A stretch of DNA of 64,000 nucleotides from Rhizobium ruizarguesonis (GTDB lineage Bacteria > Pseudomonadota > Alphaproteobacteria > Rhizobiales > Rhizobiaceae). Where the stretch lies: positions 29,851 to 93,850 of the forward strand of contig NZ_PQIG01000079.1 in NCBI RefSeq assembly GCF_012349115.1. The letters are read 5' to 3'. Shown here in pieces: positions 51,507-58,623 of the stretch; within the stretch, counting starts at the first letter, position 1, and each line of letters opens with the position of its first letter. The translations under genes were made by a program, and so were the position numbers. Under the pieces are notes generated by a model. The model made no database searches. It was given only the letters and a program-made list of their open reading frames with translations, and was not told where the DNA came from.

Positions 51507-52289
51507 CTAGCGGCGCTCGGCCTCAAGGTAGTCGTAGACGACTTCGCCGTCGTTGAGGGTCATGTCCCAGAGGTGCTGGCGGCCTTCGAGAACACGAACG
51601 ACCGGAAGCGCCGCGACCGGGCAGCCGGCATGCGGGACCATGAACAGTTCCGCGGGACCGCCCCATGCGCCCTTCAATCGGACGTCGTAGAGATTGACCT
51701 TCACGAGCTGGGCTACCTTCGGCGTGTGATTGTCGACGTCGGGTAGAAGCTTCAGCACGAGCTGGGTGGTCTGCAGCTCCTGCTCTATCTCGGCCAGGCG
51801 ATCAGACAGGTCGACCATGCGGTACGGCATGGTCGCAAGCGCGACCTGCGTTCCGCCATAGGAGAGGGTGCCGGTCAACACCTCCCGGACGGCTTTCAGC
51901 TCGGGCTCGCCGTGCCGCTTCGGGAAGCCGAGGATCTCGCGACCGGCGAGCGTCGGCGACTCGCTGTTGAGGAATGCCTGGAAGACGTAGATGACCGGCT
52001 TGCCCTCGAAGGTGCAGGCCACCGAATGACCGATCTCGACGTACGGCCCGAATCCGCTGACATCGGTCATGTTCCGCCACTCGATGGTGACGCGGTTGCC
52101 CTCGGCGGGTTGGAGAGGTCTCGGGACGACCGCGCGTACGGCCTCCGCTGTGCTCTCGTAAGTGACGATGAGCTGGTGCATGTCCTTGTAGTGCCAGGGC
52201 CCCCGCGGGTAACTGGGCCTCAGCGTCGACATCACAGGATACTCCAGGAACCAGTCGGCGATGCTGCCATTGGCTTTCATGCTGTCCAT
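51507..52289 (-). CDS. Acetoacetate decarboxylase family protein, diverged
   Basis: A 260-residue ADC-family protein from the chosen ATG at 52289, with GGAGA 9 bases upstream. The family lysine is K124 in GREILGFPKRHGEP, but its partner is R125 instead of a second lysine. The usual YKH of the MGYKH block is YRM (LATMPYRMVDL). The Schiff-base residue therefore remains while the pKa-tuning site has changed conservatively, so it may act on a different beta-keto acid or have lost decarboxylase activity. It is 2 bp after the DUF4331 gene. Confidence 0.8.
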   Translation of the reverse strand: MDSMKANGSIADWFLEYPVMSTLRPSYPRGPWHYKDMHQLIVTYESTAEAVRAVVPRPLQPAEGNRVTIEWRNMTDVSGFGPYVEIGHSVACTFEGKPVIYVFQAFLNSESPTLAGREILGFPKRHGEPELKAVREVLTGTLSYGGTQVALATMPYRMVDLSDRLAEIEQELQTTQLVLKLLPDVDNHTPKVAQLVKVNLYDVRLKGAWGGPAELFMVPHAGCPVAALPVVRVLEGRQHLWDMTLNDGEVVYDYLEAERR

Positions 52290-52291
52290 GT

Positions 52292-53410
52292 TCAATTCTC
52301 CACAAATGCGGGCACGGGAAGGTCCGTCCGCTGGTTGGCTTGACGCACGTAAGGAAAGACCGGAGCGGCCGGATTGGTCGGACCGTCGACCCCATCGCCC
52401 AGTCGCTCGCCGCGCCCGCCGTTCACGAGCAGCGTGAGCATCTCGTCCAGGATGTCGTCGTCCAGCCAACGACCGCCTGCGGTGGCGTGCGGACGGTCCT
52501 CGAGCACTGCCCGCTCGATCTCGAGGAAATTGCCCGTCGCGAAGGGGTGAGCGAGATCCAGGATCAGGTAGTCGCTCAAGAGCAGATCCCGCATGGGATG
52601 TCGGCCGTCCGCTGCCGATGGCCAGGCAATCTCGCCGTCGAGACCGTCGAAGAACGCAAGCGATGAATCGACACGCGACTCGTAGAGCGCCCGATATTCC
52701 TTGGAGAGCGAAAAGGCGTCCTCCTTGTTATAAAGGTCTCGCAGTTCGACACCCTTCGGCTCGCGTGTCGCATTCGACAGCATGACGTTCTTCATTTCCG
52801 GCCGGCCGACACGTTCGAGCCGGATCGGCTTGCCGCGGCGCGCGACAACCGTTTCCGCAATGGCCGCAATGAGTGTGACGCCACCCAGGCGTTCAAGGAT
52901 TGGAGCGAACGGCACCTCGACGACGATCGTCAGCACGTCGCGAAACTCGACGGTATTCGTGCCCTTCTTCTTGAAGGACAGCTTGCCGGTCATGTCCGTG
53001 CGGATAGTCGCCTCGACGTCCATGAAGAACGGGTCGCTGACCAATCCCGCATAGACTCGCAAGCCGTCGAGTTCCAACGGCTCGCCAGAGGCGAAGCCCG
53101 CCTCGCGCCCGTTCGAGGTGACGACTGTCCCCTTCTGTACCGACGTCCCGTCCGGCACGTCGCTGAACAGCACGTCGATCGTATGTTCCGCCGGACCGTG
53201 CTCGAAGCTGTCGCCCGACCGGGTCAGCGGCCGCAGCCGGAATCGGTAGGTCACGACATCGCTGAAGAAGGACTGCGATGTGGCCATGGGAAACGCGTTC
53301 ATGATCAGGACGAGATTCCCTTGGCGTTCCGGGCTGGGAAAGGCGTAGAAATCGGTGATGTCCACCGCTGGATCGTCCATGACCGCGGGGCCGCTGAAAT
53401 GGTCTGACAT
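52292..53410 (-). CDS. DUF4331 family protein
   Basis: A 372-residue protein from the ATG at 53410; an upstream TTG in the frame lacks a good ribosome site. The N terminus SDHFSGPAVMDDPAVDITDFYAF then PSPERQGNLVLIMNAFP is the signature of DUF4331, a beta-rich family that often sits beside peroxidases or in stress operons. RHPMRDLLLSDYLILDLAHPFATGNFLEIERAVLEDRPHATAGGRWLDDDILDEMLTLL is the C-terminal block. There is no signal peptide. It lies 23 bp after the DyP gene. The molecular role is unknown. Confidence 0.85.
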   Translation of the reverse strand: MSDHFSGPAVMDDPAVDITDFYAFPSPERQGNLVLIMNAFPMATSQSFFSDVVTYRFRLRPLTRSGDSFEHGPAEHTIDVLFSDVPDGTSVQKGTVVTSNGREAGFASGEPLELDGLRVYAGLVSDPFFMDVEATIRTDMTGKLSFKKKGTNTVEFRDVLTIVVEVPFAPILERLGGVTLIAAIAETVVARRGKPIRLERVGRPEMKNVMLSNATREPKGVELRDLYNKEDAFSLSKEYRALYESRVDSSLAFFDGLDGEIAWPSAADGRHPMRDLLLSDYLILDLAHPFATGNFLEIERAVLEDRPHATAGGRWLDDDILDEMLTLLVNGGRGERLGDGVDGPTNPAAPVFPYVRQANQRTDLPVPAFVEN

Positions 53411-53433
53411 TGTGTTCGCCTCTTTCCGTGGAA

Positions 53434-54852
53434 TCAAAATTTTTGATCGATGATGCCCGTGAGCGCTTTCAGCCCAGGCACGAACAAGTATTCGCCGCCC
53501 TTCACCGTCACGAAGTTAGGCAGGTCGAAAAGGAACGGTCGCTTGGCGCCCGGAACGGACATTTGCGATCCTTGGCCCCCGACGCCATTGAACGGGTCCT
53601 GCTCGGCCGGGTCGAGCCCCAGAAACTCGCCACCGCTCATCCATTCGGCCTGGACGAATTCGAACTGTCGTTCGATGTCGGCCTGGATGAACAGGTTGAT
53701 TAGGCCGCGGTCGACCCCATCGTCTTCAAGCGCGCCATTCTTGAGAGGCGGGCCGTACTCGACGCCGCGCCGCAGCAGTCGGTGGCGCCTCACGGCAGTC
53801 GCCCGCTTAAGGGGTGTGGCACGCGGGTTGCTGCGACGCAGGTGCGAGCCGAGCGGACACCGCAGGCCTTGGTCATCGCCGGCATAGGTGAAATCGTTGC
53901 GCCGCTCAGGGTCGGCGGCGATGGCCGGATCGTCCTTCTCTGGCGACAGGTCGAGTGGGCAACCGCTGGGCCAGCGCCCCATAAGCTTGGCCGCGACAAG
54001 GTCCCGGTGTTCCTGATCGTCGCTGCCGAAGAGCGACCGCGCGGCGGTCGCCAGGTATCGACGGAACGCTGCCACGTCCTGGTAGAGCTTGCGGAACACC
54101 ATGTATGTTCCGTTCAGCCGTAGTTCGAATGGTTCGGGCGTCATCGTGCCGCCGGGTCCGACCTCGTCCTCGTAGCCGAGCAGGAACTCTCCCGGTTTCA
54201 GCGGGCGCCATGTGCCGTCGTTTTCGAGCACCCCATCGCCGGGATAGGAAGGCGTATCGGCGCCCTCGATCGGTGGCTGGGAGATTGGATCGGCAAACCC
54301 GAAATGCTCGCCCTCGGACCCGATTCCGCTTTCATGCGCGAGCGCCATGGTGTCCTGAACGAACCGGATCTCGACCCCGCCGGTCGCTTCAAATTCCTCG
54401 CGAAGGATATCTGTTGCCTCTTCCCGACCTTGGCCGGAATCGGTTCGGAGCCACGCCATCGCGTGGATGTCGGCCCCTCCAAGGCCGCCATCCCAGTGTT
54501 CCGGCGCATGCGGTCCGATATCGCCCACGATACAGGCGCGGCCCCGCATGCCTACCCGGAACGCCTCGGGAAAGCTGTCCAACGAGCGTTGGGACAGACC
54601 TAGCGTCTTCAGGCCTTCGTAGGTGAAGCCGACATTGATGGTGAAACGCATTCCATGCTCTTGCGAGCGCGCGTTGACGCGGTCGAACATGTTGCTCAAC
54701 CACGCACGTGATTTCGCGCCGTCATTAAATTTAAGGAAAATATGGCGGCCGTAGCGCATCAGAATCGGCGCCACGACGTTATCCTGAATGTCATGCAGTT
54801 GAGCCTTCAGGTCAGCCGACGTTAAGCTCGGTCGAGAACCAAGATCTGGCAT
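53434..54852 (-). CDS. DyP-type haem peroxidase
   Basis: A 472-residue peroxidase of the larger DyP group. The GxxDG-type motif reads GFADP (185-189): the catalytic aspartate D188 is kept but the final glycine is proline. The proximal haem histidine is H337 in CPLGSHLRRSNPR. It would use hydrogen peroxide to oxidise dyes, phenols or other organics. No signal peptide or Tat motif is seen, so it acts inside the cell or is packaged. It is the second gene after element D, 119 bp from the 241-residue protein gene. Confidence 0.9.
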   Translation of the reverse strand: MPDLGSRPSLTSADLKAQLHDIQDNVVAPILMRYGRHIFLKFNDGAKSRAWLSNMFDRVNARSQEHGMRFTINVGFTYEGLKTLGLSQRSLDSFPEAFRVGMRGRACIVGDIGPHAPEHWDGGLGGADIHAMAWLRTDSGQGREEATDILREEFEATGGVEIRFVQDTMALAHESGIGSEGEHFGFADPISQPPIEGADTPSYPGDGVLENDGTWRPLKPGEFLLGYEDEVGPGGTMTPEPFELRLNGTYMVFRKLYQDVAAFRRYLATAARSLFGSDDQEHRDLVAAKLMGRWPSGCPLDLSPEKDDPAIAADPERRNDFTYAGDDQGLRCPLGSHLRRSNPRATPLKRATAVRRHRLLRRGVEYGPPLKNGALEDDGVDRGLINLFIQADIERQFEFVQAEWMSGGEFLGLDPAEQDPFNGVGGQGSQMSVPGAKRPFLFDLPNFVTVKGGEYLFVPGLKALTGIIDQKF

Positions 54853-54971
54853 GCTTATTGTCCTTATTGCGTAATTTGCCGCATCATGGGAGACGCGATC
54901 GGCCGAGGCCTGCGGCGACAGCCGATCGCCCTCCAGGAAGGCCAGGGGCGGAACGACCTTCCTTTGCCCGC

Positions 54972-55697
54972 TTATTTGCTAACGCGTGCGGCGACATCCT
55001 CGTACTGCCACTGGCGAGCCACCTCGGTGTCGATCATCGCGCCGCTCGGCACTTGCTTGTAGGATTCGGCCAGCTCTCCGAAAAACGAATTGACGGCGTC
55101 TTCGAGCTTGCTCTCGCCCTTGGCGACCGCGCGCTGAAATCTCTGGGTTTTTTCGTACCAGTCAGCGGCCTTATAGATCTGCCCGAGGCTGAGGCTGGGA
55201 AAGACATCGTAACAGGCCAGCGTCTTGATCTGACCGCGTGCGATATATTCCACGACGTCACGTGCCGTCGCATCCGGGCCGCTCGGACACCCTACGCACT
55301 GACCCCAGATCTTCGTCAGGTTCTCCTTCCCATTGAGAACGAAGTCGTCGAAGTATTTGTCGAGCGTCCCGTCGAACTGAGAGATGAAGAACAGGGTGTA
55401 ACCATCGAAGTCCTGTGTCCTGGCGACGAACCAGCGCGCCGTCCTGATCAGGCCTAGCATCGTCGTCGCCTCCGAAAACGTCTTCCCAGGGCCGCCCCAA
55501 ACAGGGACATCGCGGCTAAGCGTGTCCGTGAACGCAACGAGATCGGCGTCGGGCTTCAGCCCCCACATGCCGGTAAATTCCTTGACCTCGTTCTTGCCGC
55601 CCTTGCCCATAACAAGACCAGGGTAACGCAGGCCCCACCCGCTGGCGTTCGCGCCGTGTTCGGACAGCGCTTCCAAGCTGCGGTGTTCATGGCTCAT
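54972..55697 (-). CDS. Unknown 241-residue protein, first gene of the DyP operon
   Basis: From the ATG at 55697, preceded by GGAGAC, it is 241 residues, soluble and without signal peptide. The central stretch LIRTARWFVARTQDFDGYTL then FFISQFDGTLDKYFDDF is notable: FFISQFDGT-x2-YFDDF resembles motifs in uncharacterised proteins linked to peroxidases. Two cysteines lie in WGQCVGCPSG, a CxxC pair, near the middle. I recognise no named domain. As the first gene after the shared promoter it should be the most strongly expressed of the operon. Confidence 0.75.
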   Translation of the reverse strand: MSHEHRSLEALSEHGANASGWGLRYPGLVMGKGGKNEVKEFTGMWGLKPDADLVAFTDTLSRDVPVWGGPGKTFSEATTMLGLIRTARWFVARTQDFDGYTLFFISQFDGTLDKYFDDFVLNGKENLTKIWGQCVGCPSGPDATARDVVEYIARGQIKTLACYDVFPSLSLGQIYKAADWYEKTQRFQRAVAKGESKLEDAVNSFFGELAESYKQVPSGAMIDTEVARQWQYEDVAARVSK

Positions 55698-55726
55698 TTG
55701 CAGTCTCCAATCTGATGGCGTAATGA

Positions 55727-55810
55727 TGTTGACAGCGCCCACTTAAAGGGTAGTGTGGGCATTGTCAACTTCATTCGCCAAAAAAAGTTGACACGAGCAA
55801 CTTAAGAACC
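55727..55810. promoter_or_regulatory. Shared control element, copy D (DyP operon, divergent TetR)
   Basis: The outer arms are TGTTGACA (55727-55734) and TGTCAACT (55763-55770). On the minus strand TTGACA, 17 bp, TAAGTG (55740-55745) drives the DyP operon. The second box AAGTTG-N7-CAACTT (55785-55803) gives the plus-strand TTGACA, 17 bp, TAATGG, with its predicted start 7 bases on, at the ATG of the TetR gene (55823). That implies a leaderless message. Copy C has the same spacing. Confidence 0.8.
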
Positions 55811-55822
55811 TAATGGACGAAT

Positions 55823-56509
55823 ATGACCAAAGAAATTTCCACCATAGAGCAGCGCCCGTATCACCATGGCGACCTGCAAAGGGCGATCGTAGAGGCCGCA
55901 CTCGATGTCCTCAGCGAGTCTCAAAGCACGGAGTTTTCGCTGCGTGAGCTCGCCCGACGGGCCGGCGTCAGTCACAACGCCCCGTACAAGCACTTCGCCG
56001 ACAAGCGCGAATTGCTGGCCGCCGTCTCGGCGGTCGGGTTCGAACTGCTGGCTAAGCGGATGGCCGAAGCGACCAAGGAGCTCGACAGTCCTCGCCAGAG
56101 GCTTGGGGCAATGGCGCGCGCCTATGTCTGCGGCGGCGTCAACAATCCAGCGCTCTACAGATTGATGTTCGGCGGCTACCTCGGCGGTCAGGACGATGGG
56201 CGTCCCGCGATCGAAAGAACTGCCGCCTACAACATGAAAGCCCTTATCGTTGACGCGATTTCCGACGGCGCTCTTGGGCGCCCCATTGCAGATACCGAGG
56301 CCAACACCCGCATGTTCGATGGGGCGATACTCGTTTTTTGGTCCCAAATGCACGGTCTAACTTTGCTGCTGGCAGACCGCCTCGTCGGCCCCAGCGACAA
56401 GATGGGGGAGCTGACCGAGAGCATCTTGCAAGGCATGCTCGATGGATTGGCGAATTGTATACCTGCAGTGCCGGAAGGCGTTTGGGTGGGCCCTCCGCTA
56501 GCCGGGTAG
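55823..56509 (+). CDS. TetR family regulator of the DyP operon
   Basis: A 228-residue TetR protein. The helix-turn-helix is at about residues 16-65: PYHHGDLQRAIVEAALDVLS, then LRELARRAGVSHNAPYKHFADKRELLAAV. The C-terminal WHG-type domain begins around LGAMARAYVCGG and has YRLMFGGYLGG. Its gene diverges from the DyP operon, with element D between, and its likely transcription start coincides with its ATG. No ribosome site is obvious, which agrees with leaderless translation. A broken copy is at 45481. Confidence 0.9.
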   Translation: MTKEISTIEQRPYHHGDLQRAIVEAALDVLSESQSTEFSLRELARRAGVSHNAPYKHFADKRELLAAVSAVGFELLAKRMAEATKELDSPRQRLGAMARAYVCGGVNNPALYRLMFGGYLGGQDDGRPAIERTAAYNMKALIVDAISDGALGRPIADTEANTRMFDGAILVFWSQMHGLTLLLADRLVGPSDKMGELTESILQGMLDGLANCIPAVPEGVWVGPPLAG

Positions 56510-56580
56510 GGCTTGAGGCTCGAGCAACCACTCTATCACTTACGTGGTGCCTGCGCCGGCTGGTTCCGAGAGGAAAAATC

Positions 56581-57030
56581 ATGGATGCATATATCTCTGC
56601 TCTGATGGGCCTCGCCGGCATTGCGATTGGCAGCCTGACCTCGTTTGCCACCACCTGGATGACGCATCGATCACAGGTGAAGGAAAAACAACGCGAGGCC
56701 GAGGCTGCCAAGCGCGAAAAGCTGTTTTCGGATTTCATCGCAGAAGCCACGCGGCTTTACGGTGACGCAATAAGCCACCAGAAGGACGATGTTTCCGACC
56801 TCGTGCTGCTTTATGCATTGGTCGCCCAGATGCGTCTGATCTCATCCCGTCCAGTCGTGGATGCAGCCGAGCTGGCGATGGCAAGGATCGTCGAAACCTA
56901 TTTGACGCCCAATCGCTCGCTCTCCGAAATCCGGGATCTTGCCCGTTCCGGCGCGATGAATTTTCTCCTCGATTTTGGTGAGGCTTGCCGGTCAGAATTG
57001 GCGACAGGGCGCCTGTCTGCCCGACGGTAG
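56581..57030 (+). CDS. Small single-helix membrane protein of unknown function
   Basis: A 149-residue protein. One N-terminal hydrophobic helix (ALMGLAGIAIGSLTSFATTWM) precedes a charged coiled-coil-like segment (QVKEKQREAEAAKREKLFSDFIAEATRLYGDA) and a helical C-terminal part. Rhizobial genomes often carry such small membrane proteins, but the role is unknown. GAGG lies 9 bases before the ATG. It follows the TetR gene by 71 bp and is part of the cassette whose remnant is at 45598. Confidence 0.75.
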   Translation: MDAYISALMGLAGIAIGSLTSFATTWMTHRSQVKEKQREAEAAKREKLFSDFIAEATRLYGDAISHQKDDVSDLVLLYALVAQMRLISSRPVVDAAELAMARIVETYLTPNRSLSEIRDLARSGAMNFLLDFGEACRSELATGRLSARR

Positions 57031-57257
57031 GATTTTACGGAACTCGGTAGAAAAGCTACCATCTACCACGTTGGGCGCACAAACCAGCCAAGTGAAGAAA
57101 GATCGCCGCCGCACATTGATTTCCGTATCTTGACAGCCTCTACCGGGGCCATCGGACGGACAAAACCGGAATCGCCCCCCAGGAAGGCGGCCGCTATAGG
57201 ACGCTGCGATGAGCTCTGCCTCGCCCCACGTGTCGGCTCGGAAACGAAATCATACAT

Positions 57258-57764
57258 TCATCGCATCGCCAGCGAGTTCAATCGGCTCACCAGTTCGTCC
57301 AAAGCCGCGTCGACAGTTTTCGAAGCCGTATCGATGACGATTGCATCGTGCCATTCGTCATAGGCTCTTTCGGAAATCTCTTGCCATGTCGGCTTCACCA
57401 GACCTTCGACGTCGGGGAGGCGCGTTTCAGCACGGTTGCGGTGCTCGGCTTTGTCCGAGCAAACGACCTCGACCTCCGCCGCCGCCACCCCAGCGGCTTG
57501 CGCGACCGAAAGCCATGCTGCCCGGGTTATCCGGAGCGGGTTGACAGAGTCGGCGATCACGGTCCTGCCGAGGGTCAGATTGTCTCCGGCGATACCGTAA
57601 GCCACGATATAGCCTGCAGGCCCAGCATCATCGGCAATTCCGGAAGCGCGGATTGCCTGCTCGATCGTATCGACGCGCACATAGACCGCTTTCAACCGCT
57701 CAGCCAAAGCGCGGGCCATCGTCGTCTTTCCACTGCCAGGCAGACCACCGAAGATAATGAGCAT
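57258..57764 (-). CDS. P-loop kinase/ATPase, zeta-toxin-like size
   Basis: A 168-residue protein with Walker A GLPGSGKTT at residues 7-15 and a short kinase-type core: YVRVDTIEQAIR, TLGRTVIADSVNPLRITRAAWLSVAQ. It resembles small-molecule or nucleotide kinases of the AAA_33 group. No partner antitoxin gene is adjacent, so a toxin role is not supported. Bases 57427-57716 are identical to 45746-46035. It is convergent with the 149-residue protein gene. Confidence 0.8.
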   Translation of the reverse strand: MLIIFGGLPGSGKTTMARALAERLKAVYVRVDTIEQAIRASGIADDAGPAGYIVAYGIAGDNLTLGRTVIADSVNPLRITRAAWLSVAQAAGVAAAEVEVVCSDKAEHRNRAETRLPDVEGLVKPTWQEISERAYDEWHDAIVIDTASKTVDAALDELVSRLNSLAMR

Positions 57765-57836
57765 CGTGACCTCGTCGTTTTTGGAGAGGCTCCACGAGAA
57801 CGTCAGAGCAGCTCGCGGTCGGGCAATACTTCACCA

Positions 57837-58445
57837 TTAAGGCCTGGTTCGCAATTCCTTAGTCAGCACCGGGTTTTCACCACCGGCCCCAACCACGGTA
57901 TCGGCGGCCTCGTTGATGCTCGTGGACAACCGGCCGGTAAAATCGGTGACGGCCTCACGGCTCGATAACAGGAATTTCGGACGGGAAAAGACCGAGAACA
58001 ATCGCGCGTGCGTCTCGAAAGAGTTCCAGTTGTTCATTCTACTCCGGTATTCGGCCACCCACTTCAAAAGGCCATCGAACTGGGTTTGGGACTCGCCGCC
58101 CTGGATGCCTCGCAGCTTGATGTTGGCGATGCATTCTTCCTCCGGCAGATCAATCCAGATCAGGGTCGTCGTGCGGTTGAGGACCATGTTCGCCAGCTGC
58201 CCGTAAACGCCCTCCATGACCCAGGCATCGCGCTCGGCCGCCGCCTTGACCATCTCGTCCCGCAACGCTCTGTCGCGATCGATGCCGTAGCGCCCCGGCT
58301 CCCAATGCATGTCATCAAGGTGGACAACCGGATGGTGAAGCTGCTCAGCGATACGACAGGCGAGCCATGTTTTACCCGCGCCGCCGTTGCCCATGATGAG
58401 CATGCGGTCAAAGGCGGCTGAGGGATTGGGAAACGTCATCGGCAA
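57837..58445 (-). CDS. P-loop adenylate-kinase-like protein (FlaR-type)
   Basis: A 202-residue protein with the P-loop IMGNGGAGKTWLA, then VVHLDDMHWEPGRY and WVMEGVYGQLANMVLNRTTTLIWIDLP, the layout of small adenylate-kinase-like 'topology modulation' (FlaR) proteins. The likely job is nucleotide or small-molecule phosphorylation in the cytoplasm. It is 72 bp upstream of, and on the same strand as, the other P-loop gene. The function is uncertain. Confidence 0.8.
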   Translation of the reverse strand: MPMTFPNPSAAFDRMLIMGNGGAGKTWLACRIAEQLHHPVVHLDDMHWEPGRYGIDRDRALRDEMVKAAAERDAWVMEGVYGQLANMVLNRTTTLIWIDLPEEECIANIKLRGIQGGESQTQFDGLLKWVAEYRSRMNNWNSFETHARLFSVFSRPKFLLSSREAVTDFTGRLSTSINEAADTVVGAGGENPVLTKELRTRP

Positions 58446-58623
58446 CTCCGAGGACTTTGCGCTGATGCTGGTTTGTGTGACCTTAGCGCGAGATATTGAA
58501 TGCTTTCAAATCAAAATTGAGCGCGCGCCATCCTTGCAGCTGTGGCCGCTTGAGGAAAACAATGCTTGCCGCCTTCGAGGGCGCGTGTGGCGCGGCGCTC
58601 AGCAGCGTCGCGCGCCAAATGTC

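Noticed and set aside
57258..57764. Zeta-toxin identity for the P-loop protein
   Set aside because: No antitoxin gene adjoins it and the residues typical of zeta toxins beyond the P-loop are not evident; a general small kinase call is safer.
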